Assembly (NCBI RefSeq): GCF_001665625.1
Contig: NZ_LZSY01000093.1
Coordinates: 1 to 54,837 of the forward strand
From: Mycolicibacterium peregrinum
Lineage (GTDB): Bacteria; Actinomycetota; Actinomycetes; Mycobacteriales; Mycobacteriaceae
Direction of reading: 5' to 3'
DNA length: 54,837 nt
Shown here: in pieces, positions 26,133-33,372 of the stretch
How positions within the stretch are numbered: the first letter of the stretch is position 1
How the letters are laid out: every line of letters starts with the position of its first letter
The notes under the pieces: model-generated
What the model saw: only the letters and a program-made list of their open reading frames with translations
Told to the model about the DNA's origin: nothing
Databases searched by the model: none
Position numbers and translations under genes: made by a program

Positions 26133-26786
26133 ATGAAGCGCGGTGCGGGTGTGGTCGTGTTGGCGGCCGGACTGATTCTCAGCGGGTGCACGCAGATGAC
26201 CGACGGCACCGCGAAGGCCGGCTTCGCACCACCCGGAGCGCCCTCGGGAGCGTCCGGTTACAAGGCCCAAACCTGCGAGCAGTTGCACTCGGACGCCTGG
26301 ATCGAAGTTCCCGGGACCGGGCCCGACGAGCCGCGGGTGCGTGTCGCGCAACCACCGGGCTGGGTGCCGGTGCCTGAGTTCGCCAAGGGCCCGGTCAAAC
26401 TGGTGCTGCGTAACGAATCCCTCACTGACGGTGTGACGAATCCAGCCATCTCGGTGTCGATCGGAGATGCGACGGACGGGGACCGGTCGCCCAAGGACCT
26501 GCTGAGTGACACGATCAAGGGCTTCCAATCCATCGGCGCGCAGAACATCACCCAGGTGCCTTCCGAGATCTGTGGTTTCCCGGCGCTGATGGTCAACTAC
26601 ACGACCCCGCCCGACGACAAGATCAGCAAGACCAGCTACGTGACGTCCGTGTCGGTGATGGTGCCGCTCGGAGCGAAGGTCTGGAACATCGTGGCGTTGG
26701 CGCAGAGCACGGCGCCCAACAATCCCACCTTCATGGCCGACGCGCAGGTGATGTTGGCGGGGTTGCGGATTGCGATGCCGCGCTGA
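26133..26786 (+). CDS. LpqN-like lipoprotein
   Basis: The product has 217 residues from the ATG at 26133 (MKRGAGVVV); an ATG three codons upstream is possible. The signal peptide ends in the lipobox LSGC with Cys19, so the mature protein is lipid-anchored on the outer face of the membrane. The mature part (RVRVAQPPGWVPVPEFA, ISVSIGDATDG, FPALMVNYTTP, FMADAQVMLAGLR) resembles the LpqN/LpqT family, whose role in mycobacteria is linked to envelope lipid handling and host interaction. It lies 57 bp after the VWA gene. The extracellular part of the nearby kinase seems to be of the same fold. Confidence 0.87.
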   Translation: MKRGAGVVVLAAGLILSGCTQMTDGTAKAGFAPPGAPSGASGYKAQTCEQLHSDAWIEVPGTGPDEPRVRVAQPPGWVPVPEFAKGPVKLVLRNESLTDGVTNPAISVSIGDATDGDRSPKDLLSDTIKGFQSIGAQNITQVPSEICGFPALMVNYTTPPDDKISKTSYVTSVSVMVPLGAKVWNIVALAQSTAPNNPTFMADAQVMLAGLRIAMPR

Positions 26787-27300
26787 TCCGGCATTTGTTC
26801 GACGTCGGAGTGTGCGCGAAACTCTTCATTCATTGCGTGGGCAATAAGCGGCGCGACTTCGGTTGGCGGTGCGACACTTCGACAATGAAACTTTTGCGTA
26901 GCGCAACGCTATTCGACATTTCTTGATCGGTTCTTTCAATTCATTGCAAAGGCAATCAAACGGCGAAGGTCGATTCGTTCGGCGTACCCCCGCCAAGGCT
27001 GTGGCGACGCTGCAAGTCGAATTAACATCGATTTGACCTGGACATACATGAGTGTCGGGGCCGCGCCGGGCAGATGTCTGCGCCTGGGGCCGGTGGAAAT
27101 CGACGACCGGGTTAAAGCGGTTTGTGTCGCTACATTCGCTCGGCTCTTGCCGGCTGTAGTTAACGGATTCGCCAGTAATTTTCCTGTCGTTATCGGTTGC
27201 GGGAGTGAATGTGGAGACTTAGCATTCTCAGGAGTTTCTAAGTTGCCGTCGGCGGATCTCCAAGTCGGCCGTACCGTCCTCTAGTTAAGGGGTCCACCGC
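26787..27300 (+). other. Long leader region with three TTGC/GCAA hairpins upstream of the first Lys-rich secreted protein
   Basis: No credible gene fills these 514 bp. The stretch is less GC-rich than its surroundings and has three short hairpins: ATTGC-GTGG-GCAAT (26832-26845), TTGCG-TAG-CGCAA (26894-26906) and ATTGC-AAAG-GCAAT (26943-26956). The first and third are embedded in an imperfect 27-bp direct repeat (26828-26853 and 26939-26965). A 19-bp MprA-box-like repeat lies nearer the gene at 27224-27242. It is probably a promoter/leader region under complex control. Confidence 0.55.
27224..27242 (+). promoter_or_regulatory. MprA-box-like direct repeat before the secreted-protein gene
   Basis: ATTCTCAG-GAG-TTTCTAAG: two 8-bp repeats separated by 3 bp, 58 bp upstream of the ATG at 27301. 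It fits TCTMAG-N5-TCTMAG, shared with the sites before mprA (49592-49610) and pepD (51868-51886). MprA is known to bind a 19-bp site of two loosely conserved 8-bp direct repeats. Confidence 0.55.
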
Positions 27301-28698
27301 ATGGCTGTACGTCCGCTCGTCACCACTGGTGCCGCACTTCTCAGCGCAGCTGCAGTCGTCGCCGCGACTCCGGCATTGTTCGTGCCCCGTGACCACGTCA
27401 CGGTCGCCGCGCCGACCGCAGCCCTGGAACCGACGAAGCTGACGCAGGACCAGATCAATCTGCTTGCGCTGTCGCTGCAGGGTGCCTGGCAGTCCTTCAC
27501 TCAGGGGTACGGCGGTATCTACATCCCCGGCCAGGTTCCCGAGATCGATCCGGTCACCGGTGAGATCGTCACCGATGCCGACGGCAACCCGGTGATGGTC
27601 GATGCGCCCGGTGACTGCACCGCCGCCGGAGCCGTGTGCCAGAAGGGCTTCACCGGACTGGCGTACTACCTCAGCGACAACATCCTGCCGCTCGGCGACG
27701 TGGACAACATCTTCTTCGAGGGCGGCTTCACCGAGCTGGCGCACGTGGCCATCCGCACCGTGGCCGTCGCCATCGATTCGGTTGACCCGACCGGCCGGCT
27801 GGATCTGACCAAGCGTGTCGACGACTTCTTCGAAGGTGGCGCAACGCAACTCATCGGCAACCTGTTGCTCGACAACCTGCCGCAGGACGGCTATGCCTAC
27901 GGTCTGACCAACTCGTTCTTCTTCGGGTATGGCGACAACAGCGGCATCTGCGCGGCGTTCACCTATGTCGTGGATGCGATCGCCCAGGGCACGCCCACTC
28001 CCACTCCGAATCTGATCAATCCGCTCGACTCCGGCCCTTCCCTGCTCTCGACCGAGGAGGAGAGCAACAGCGACACCATGCTGCTGGCCAAGAAGGAGAC
28101 CGGCACGGCCGTCACCAGCCTGCCGGGGCCGGCATCGCTGCTGAACCTGTCGACGCAGTCGCCGTTCAAGAAGCTGTTCAAGTCGCCCTTCCAGGCCCCC
28201 GCCGAGGACGAGACGAACCTCGTCAACACCCTCGACACCACCGATCCGGGCGCGGTCAAGGACACCGAGAACCCGGTCGAGGGTGGGACCGTTCCGTTGG
28301 GCGCCGAGATTCCGAAGCTGGATCTTCCGAAGTTTGAGCTTCCCAAGGCGCCGGAATTCAAGGTGCCCGAATTCAAGACGCCGGAATTCAAGACGCCGGA
28401 CCTGACGGTCCCAGAGGTCAAGACGCCGGACGCCACGGTGCCCGAGATCAAGGCGCCGGAACTCAAGCCCGACCTCCCCAAGATCAACGTGAAGGAAAAA
28501 GAGGTCACCGGCGAAGACGGCACCAACACCGGCGTTGACACCCGGACCGGTAACAAGGTCGCGCCGCCCATCCTCTTCGGTGACGGCAAGCCGAAGGGCG
28601 AGTCCAATGGCAGCAAGTTCCTGAAGAAACTGGGCGAGGCCGTCAAGAACGCCACCGACGCCGGCAAGGACAAGGGAACCGACGGCGGTGATAAGTAG
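27301..28698 (+). CDS. Secreted protein with conserved Cys-loop domain and Lys/Pro-rich tail (paralogue 1)
   Basis: The 465-residue protein has a signal peptide (about 1-35, MAVRPLVTTGAALLSAAAVV). A globular part (45-240) is shared with the protein encoded at 29407: CTAAGAVCQKGFTGLAYYLS, DDFFEGGATQLIGNLL and SFFFGYGDNSG are nearly the same in both. The tail (300-465) is low-complexity and has repeats of the form K-x-P-E-F/L/V-K-x-P near residues 335-400, ending with Lys/Asp. I do not recognise an enzymatic family. Export and the basic tail suggest contact with cell wall polymers or host surfaces, which is inference. An MprA-box-like repeat precedes the gene and a hairpin follows it. Confidence 0.87.
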   Translation: MAVRPLVTTGAALLSAAAVVAATPALFVPRDHVTVAAPTAALEPTKLTQDQINLLALSLQGAWQSFTQGYGGIYIPGQVPEIDPVTGEIVTDADGNPVMVDAPGDCTAAGAVCQKGFTGLAYYLSDNILPLGDVDNIFFEGGFTELAHVAIRTVAVAIDSVDPTGRLDLTKRVDDFFEGGATQLIGNLLLDNLPQDGYAYGLTNSFFFGYGDNSGICAAFTYVVDAIAQGTPTPTPNLINPLDSGPSLLSTEEESNSDTMLLAKKETGTAVTSLPGPASLLNLSTQSPFKKLFKSPFQAPAEDETNLVNTLDTTDPGAVKDTENPVEGGTVPLGAEIPKLDLPKFELPKAPEFKVPEFKTPEFKTPDLTVPEVKTPDATVPEIKAPELKPDLPKINVKEKEVTGEDGTNTGVDTRTGNKVAPPILFGDGKPKGESNGSKFLKKLGEAVKNATDAGKDKGTDGGDK

Positions 28699-28711
28699 TC
28701 GTGCGGCCAGA

Positions 28712-28737
28712 AAACTGAGTGCGATCTCAGTTTCTTC
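28712..28737 (+). terminator. Weak hairpin after the first secreted-protein gene
   Basis: AAACTGAG (28712-28719) and CTCAGTTT (28726-28733) form an 8-bp stem with a TGCGAT loop, followed by CTTCT. It begins 13 bp after the stop. The stem is AT-richer than usual and overlaps an MprA-box-like repeat, so terminator function is only likely. Confidence 0.5.
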
Positions 28738-29318
28738 TCAGGTCTCACGACTGCCGGTGAAGTTCGCTCAGGTCCGTGAGCTGGGCATATTGACTGCCGT
28801 GTAAGGCGAAGTGCTTCCGACGTTTGTCGGCGGCGAACTCAACCCGGAAATGCCGGCGTATTCAATGGCCGCCGTGATTGCTTTCGCGACGGGACACTGC
28901 CAGTTTTCGGCCGGGATTTCCGGCACACCGACGGCCGAGGTTCGTGCCGGCCGGGAACGAGCCGTGACGCCGGCCGTGTCCGCACCGGATGACGGTGCGT
29001 CGGCGCCGGGGTCATGCGCGCTGACCTAGGGAGATGAGTGGGCGGCTGCCAGTTGACCGAGGCGGGCGTGAGAGTGTGCCCGACCGCTACCTTCGGTGTT
29101 CGCGCCACGGATTCCGTATGCGACCACCCGCACTTTTGTGCCGGGTGTGCGCATCGGCGACGGTATCCGAAATTAGCTGAAAGTGAATCGATCGGGCATG
29201 CCGTGTTCGGCACCGAAATATTTGTCGGTGCCGTCCCGCAAAAACAGCGCTGTGGCAGTGCATCAGGGGTCCTGTCCTGCGGCGGGAGAGGTTGCGGGAG
29301 GTGGTGACGGGAATTACC

Positions 29319-29337
29319 CTTCTCAAAGACTTCTAAG
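29319..29337 (+). promoter_or_regulatory. MprA-box-like direct repeat before the second secreted-protein gene
   Basis: CTTCTCAA-AGA-CTTCTAAG lies 69 bp upstream of the ATG at 29407. It has the same 8-3-8 layout, order of half-sites and distance to the start as the site at 27224-27242 of the paralogue, while the sequence around it has diverged. Conservation of this element alone argues for function. Confidence 0.55.
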
Positions 29338-29406
29338 GTAGTACGCAGATACCGAGCCGGATTCTCAGGAATCCGGCTCGCGCTTGAGATAAGGGGCCAC
29401 ACCCAC

Positions 29407-31008
29407 ATGGCAGTCCGTCCGCTCGTCACCACTGGTGTGGCCCTGCTCAGTGCGGGTGCGCTGGTGGCCGGGACCCCTGCGCTGTTCGTTCCTCGCGACG
29501 AGATCACGGTTGCCGCCTCAACTGCGGAAGCCACGGTGCACCGGACCATGACGGCCGAGCAGATCAACCTTGTGGCGCTTTCGCTGGAAGCGGCCTTGGG
29601 TTCCTTCCTCGATGGTTACGGCGGCTATTACTACCAAGGCTATGTTCCCGCCCCGACCCCCGGCTACATCCTCAATGAGGACGGGACTCTCCTCTTAGAT
29701 CCAGATGAGGACACTCCGGCGGACACCGCTCTTGTCGGTCCGGATGGAAAGCCCCTTTACAAGGACGCGGAGGGCAAGATCCCCGCGACTGTCGGCGACA
29801 TGGGCGACGGCGTTCAGTTCTACAACGCCTTGGGCAACAAGGTCAACGAGAACTACTACGACCCGGGCAACTGCTCCGCAACCGGCGCGGTCTGCCATGA
29901 CGGCTTCACCGGTCTGGCGTACTACCTCAGCGATAACATTCTGCCGCTTGATGTTTTCGACAACATCTTCTTCGAGGCGGGTGCCACCGAGTTCGCCTAT
30001 CTCGGTTCAGTGGTCGCCGCCTCGATCGTCGATGCGTTCGACCCGACGCAACGCCTCCAGCTGTCGAAGCGGGTCGATGAGTTCTTCACCGGTGGGGCCA
30101 CCATGGTCGTCGGCAGCATTCTGAACGACAACCTTCCGGATGGCAGTTTCGCGCAGGATCTGAGCAACTCGTTCTTCTTCGGGTACGGCGACGATACGGG
30201 CATCACCGCCGCCGTCAACTACATCGTCGACACCGTGAGGGCGGTGCTCACTCCCGAGGAGCCATCTGAAGAGGCCGGCACCTTGAGCCTCCTGTCGACG
30301 CAAGAAGAGACCACGTCGAAGGTGGAAGCCGGGCCAGGTTCGGTGACGTCCACGACCCTGCCGAACCTCAGCAAGCTGCTTAGCCTGCCGACGAACGTCG
30401 AGTCGCCCCTCAAGAAGCTGGCGGAGAAGCTCGAGGCGCCCGATGAGTCCAAGCTCGTCAAGACTCTCGACCTCAAGACCGAGGACGTCACGGTCGACGA
30501 GACGGCTGAGGACGGCACCGAGGCAGCCACACCCGTCGTCGAGGTCTCGAAGCCCGAGGCTCCGAAGTTCGAGCTGCCGAAACTGGATCTGGGCCTGAAC
30601 CTGACGCCCAAGACCACGGTCAACGAGGCTGCGGAAGTCAAAGAGACTGCGGCACAAGAGGAGTCCGAGGAGAAGGCGAGCTCGGAGGAGAAGGCCGGCA
30701 CTGCGGACTCGGCCGACACCGGTGCCACCGGTGCCACCGGCAAGACTGCGAACAAGTTCGCTCCGAAATCGCGCACCACTGAGCGCAAGAAGTCGGCAGG
30801 CGAGAAGTTCGTCGAGAACGCCACGAAGAATCTGGAGAAGGCGTTCAAGCCCACCACCAAGGCCGGTGCCGACAAGCAGGATACTGCGAAGGGTGCCACC
30901 GCCAAGGGTGCTTCCGACAGCGATTCCGGAGCCAAGGCCGGCAACACGCATGCCGATGCCAAGAGCGCCAAGGACAGCAAAGACAGCAAGGGTCACAAGG
31001 ACAAGTAA
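29407..31008 (+). CDS. Secreted protein with conserved Cys-loop domain and Lys/Glu-rich tail (paralogue 2)
   Basis: The 533-residue paralogue of the protein encoded at 27301 has the same signal peptide (MAVRPLVTTGVALLSAGALV). Its core is closely related (CSATGAVCHDGFTGLAYYLS, DEFFTGGATMVVGSILNDNL, SFFFGYGDDTG). An insertion near residues 80-130 contains Asp/Gly/Pro-rich sequence. The tail (300-533) is long, highly charged and low-complexity (Lys, Glu, Ala, Ser), ending in alternating Lys/Asp/Ser. It is exported and probably cell-wall-associated; function is unknown. The tandem arrangement indicates gene duplication followed by fast divergence of the tails. A strong terminator follows 19 bp after the stop. 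Confidence 0.87.
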   Translation: MAVRPLVTTGVALLSAGALVAGTPALFVPRDEITVAASTAEATVHRTMTAEQINLVALSLEAALGSFLDGYGGYYYQGYVPAPTPGYILNEDGTLLLDPDEDTPADTALVGPDGKPLYKDAEGKIPATVGDMGDGVQFYNALGNKVNENYYDPGNCSATGAVCHDGFTGLAYYLSDNILPLDVFDNIFFEAGATEFAYLGSVVAASIVDAFDPTQRLQLSKRVDEFFTGGATMVVGSILNDNLPDGSFAQDLSNSFFFGYGDDTGITAAVNYIVDTVRAVLTPEEPSEEAGTLSLLSTQEETTSKVEAGPGSVTSTTLPNLSKLLSLPTNVESPLKKLAEKLEAPDESKLVKTLDLKTEDVTVDETAEDGTEAATPVVEVSKPEAPKFELPKLDLGLNLTPKTTVNEAAEVKETAAQEESEEKASSEEKAGTADSADTGATGATGKTANKFAPKSRTTERKKSAGEKFVENATKNLEKAFKPTTKAGADKQDTAKGATAKGASDSDSGAKAGNTHADAKSAKDSKDSKGHKDK

Positions 31009-31027
31009 CGCCTGAACTGTCACGCAG

Positions 31028-31064
31028 CGGCCCCCTCCGATTTGGAGGGGGCCGTTGCGTTTTC
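31028..31064 (+). terminator. Rho-independent terminator
   Basis: CGGCCCCCTCC (31028-31038), a GATTT loop and GGAGGGGGCCG (31044-31054), then TTGCGTTTTC. The stem is a perfect 11 bp and closes the transcript of the second paralogue. Confidence 0.9.
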
Positions 31065-31256
31065 ACGTACTTGGATGGTCGCTGTGGACGGGCTGTGAAT
31101 TCTCGTGATCATGTGCCGAACAGCAAATGAACAACGGCGCCAGTACCTATCGCACCTGGTCGCGGTGCCTTAGGTTCGCTGGCGGGCCAGTGGCAATGTC
31201 AGCTTCTTGGCCCCAATCTAGCTGCGGCGCAACGCCACTCACGAGAGGTAACAGGC

Positions 31257-31808
31257 ATGGCAAAACATCGGAAGTTGTCCGAGCGGTCGGTTCGGACGCG
31301 GACGTTGGTCGGGGGTGTCATCGCGGGCGGTGCGTTGGCGGTGGCTTTGCCGACCGGGCTGGCATCCGCTGACTCCAGCAAGTCGGGCGACGCGGTTGGC
31401 CGCCCCGCTTTCGACAACCCCGCGCCGGGAGTCCGGGCGGCCCAGGCCGTCGGCGACAAGGTCTTCAACCAGACCCCCGGTGTCAACAAGACGCTCGACG
31501 ACAGCCCGCTGGGCGAGGCGTACCACATCAACTTCGGCACCGGGAATTACGCCGATCCCAGCAAGGGCACCAACGGCGTGATCCAGGGCGAGCTGAACGT
31601 CAATGCCGGCAAGTACTACTACAACCAGACGCAGAAGTACTCGAATCAGTACCTGGGCAACAAGTTCCTCCCCGACGAGAAGGACCTGCCGGGCACCCTG
31701 CCCAAGGCCATCGCCGGCGACGGGCCCACCGCCAAGGTGTCGAGTGCCAAGCCTTCCAATTCGAACAAGGCTCTGACCTGCGTCGCCGCCGCGAGCTGCA
31801 ACCACTGA
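31257..31808 (+). CDS. Small secreted protein of unknown function
   Basis: The 183-residue protein begins with a basic stretch (AKHRKLSERSVRTR), followed by a hydrophobic core (LVGGVIAGGALAVALP) and an AxA-type cleavage site near residue 38, a clear export signal. The mature part is rich in Asn, Tyr, Gly and Lys (GKYYYNQTQKYSNQYLGNKF) and ends with CVAAASCNH, which could form a terminal disulfide. I recognise no family. AGAGGTAACAGGC precedes the ATG. It follows the two paralogous secreted proteins and is closed by its own terminator, so the whole 27-32 kb block is devoted to exported proteins. Confidence 0.8.
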   Translation: MAKHRKLSERSVRTRTLVGGVIAGGALAVALPTGLASADSSKSGDAVGRPAFDNPAPGVRAAQAVGDKVFNQTPGVNKTLDDSPLGEAYHINFGTGNYADPSKGTNGVIQGELNVNAGKYYYNQTQKYSNQYLGNKFLPDEKDLPGTLPKAIAGDGPTAKVSSAKPSNSNKALTCVAAASCNH

Positions 31809-31823
31809 TCCCAGTTCACACAG

Positions 31824-31852
31824 ACGGGCGGGCCTTCGGGCCCGCCCGTTTT
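31824..31852 (+). terminator. Rho-independent terminator with TTCG loop
   Basis: ACGGGCGGGCC (31824-31834), a TTCG tetraloop and GGCCCGCCCGT (31839-31849), followed by TTT. It lies between convergent genes and may serve both. Confidence 0.9.
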
Positions 31853-31875
31853 GCGTCGGTAGCGGCCGTCAGGGC

Positions 31876-32457
31876 CTAATCAACCTGGTTACGGCGCTTC
31901 TTGCGCTTCACGCTCACGCTGCCCCAAAGGGAGAACCCGCGGATGTGTACGCGTGGTGCCCCGGATGTGCCGGCCCCGTCGACGCCGTGATCGAAGTTCC
32001 CCATCACGCCCACACCTTCGACATCCACATTCACCTCAGGTGGCACCAGGATGGTCTGCCCGCCGAAAATCGAATAGGTGCGGACGTCGACGTCGGGTGC
32101 GGTGAAGTCGGCGTAGCGCAGGTCCACCACTCCACCGCCGAAGAGGGCGAACGTCGTCAGCTTCTTGGGAACGTTCCACCGGCCACGGCGCTCGAACCCG
32201 CTCATGATCGCCAGCAGCAGCGTCGAGGGGGCGGGGCGACACTGGCTGGCCGAACAGTTCACCGCGCCCGGAAGGTCGCGGCTGAGCCGGGCCAGGTCGT
32301 CGTAGGTCTCCGCGGCGTAGGCCTTTGCTAGCCGGTCCTCGTATTCGTCCATCGGCAGCCGGCCCGCGGCGGCAGCATCGGTGAGCAGCTGCGCCACCTG
32401 GATGCGGTCGGTGTCGGCAGCCCGCATCGACCTGTCCTGCGGCGCTGAAGTGCTCAT
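31876..32457 (-). CDS. DUF1707 / LiaF-like domain protein, Rv0966c-like
   Basis: The product has 193 residues from the ATG at 32455-32457; the longer frame upstream is rejected because the DUF1707 domain begins right here (MRAADTDRIQVAQLLTDAAAAGRL). Residues 8-60 form the DUF1707 helical domain with DEYEDRLAKAYAAETYDDL. The C-terminal half is beta-rich and LiaF-like (FALFGGGVVDLR, TYSIFGGQTILVPPEV, VHIRGFSLWGSVSV) and ends in a basic tail. There is no signal peptide. LiaF-like modules act in cell-envelope stress sensing in Gram-positive bacteria. The role in mycobacteria is unknown. Length and content match Rv0966c. Confidence 0.88.
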   Translation of the reverse strand: MSTSAPQDRSMRAADTDRIQVAQLLTDAAAAGRLPMDEYEDRLAKAYAAETYDDLARLSRDLPGAVNCSASQCRPAPSTLLLAIMSGFERRGRWNVPKKLTTFALFGGGVVDLRYADFTAPDVDVRTYSIFGGQTILVPPEVNVDVEGVGVMGNFDHGVDGAGTSGAPRVHIRGFSLWGSVSVKRKKRRNQVD

Positions 32458-32554
32458 CGCTGTCGAGCCTACGACTATCGCTGTCACATGCAAGACCAGT
32501 AGCCAAACTGTGTCGCCAGGGGCGCGGGAGTGGCTGCCGCGCGACGCCGGTGAT

Positions 32555-33316
32555 CTACCGGTCGCTACCCAGGTACTCCTCGAACGAAACGCCTTTGACT
32601 GCATTTTCCGGGGTCAGATTGGCCCCCGACCTGTAACCGGCGACGATCCGCCCGGGGATGGTGAGTCTGGCCACGCGACGAAGGCTGTTGTGTGCTGACA
32701 GATACATCTGGCCCAATTCTGGGTGACTGTGGATGCTGGGTCCGCCGATGTCGGACACCCTCCCCGCGGGTTCGGAATCGATCAACGCGACCAGTCTGGC
32801 GGCCACATCGCGGGTGTCGATCGGCTGGAATCGGACATCACGCAACGCCCACAAAACGGGCGAAAATCGCTGTGCCGAGAACGTCTTTTCGATTAGCTCG
32901 TGGAACTGCGTCGCGCGCAGGATCGAGTGCCCGACCCCCGACGTCTCGAGCGCCTGCTCGACCCGGAGTTTGGTCTTGTAATAAGGAAGCGGGATGTCCT
33001 CGATCCCGACGATCGAGATGTAGACGAGGTGCCCGACGCCCTTGCGTCGTGCGGCCTCGATCAGATTCCGGGCCGCCCGGACGTCCTTACTGCCGGTGGG
33101 TTGCGTGGCGCAATGGACGACGGCGTCCACGCCGTCGAGTGCGGCGTCCAATCCGCCGGGGGACAGCAGGTCGGCCTGGTGCCAGTGCACACCCGTGTAG
33201 CCGACCCGTTCCCGACGGCTCAACGCGCGGACGTGATGACCGGCATCGATGGCCTCCGGCACCACATGGTGGCCGAGACTGCCGGTCGCCCCGGTGACGA
33301 GCACAGTGCGTGGCAT
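32555..33316 (-). CDS. NAD(P)-binding NmrA/SDR-a5-like protein
   Basis: The product has 253 residues from the ATG at 33314-33316; a GTG three codons upstream is equivalent. The Rossmann nucleotide-binding motif VTGATGSLGHHV (GxxGxxG) is at the N-terminus. HCATQPTGSKD, LVYISIVGIEDIPLPYYKTK and VGHSILRATQFHELI identify the atypical short-chain dehydrogenase (NmrA/NAD(P)H-binding) group, which contains both reductases and redox sensors. The substrate is not inferable. It is a single gene transcribed towards the DUF1707 gene, with 97 bp between them. Confidence 0.87.
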   Translation of the reverse strand: MPRTVLVTGATGSLGHHVVPEAIDAGHHVRALSRRERVGYTGVHWHQADLLSPGGLDAALDGVDAVVHCATQPTGSKDVRAARNLIEAARRKGVGHLVYISIVGIEDIPLPYYKTKLRVEQALETSGVGHSILRATQFHELIEKTFSAQRFSPVLWALRDVRFQPIDTRDVAARLVALIDSEPAGRVSDIGGPSIHSHPELGQMYLSAHNSLRRVARLTIPGRIVAGYRSGANLTPENAVKGVSFEEYLGSDR

Positions 33317-33372
33317 GTGGGCCACGCTACCGACGCGTCACCGCGGCTGTCAGCGATTACGGCGGGTGCGTC

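Larger units (their letters stand above)
28699..29406 (+). other. 708-bp intergenic region between the paralogous secreted-protein genes
   Basis: No reading frame here shows coding character. It contains the hairpin at 28712-28733, a 19-bp repeat GATCTCAG-TTT-CTTCTCAG at 28723-28741 with the spacing of an MprA box, and another MprA-box-like repeat at 29319-29337 close to the second gene. The rest is unexplained leader sequence. Long untranslated leaders are thus a shared feature of both paralogues. Confidence 0.5.

Noticed and set aside
27033..27284. 83-codon frame before the first secreted-protein gene
   Set aside because: There is no ribosome site, the frame crosses the MprA-box-like element, and composition is non-coding.
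28811..29029. 72-codon frame between the secreted paralogues
   Set aside because: It has a weak start context and no similarity to either neighbour, and lies in a leader-like stretch with regulatory repeats.
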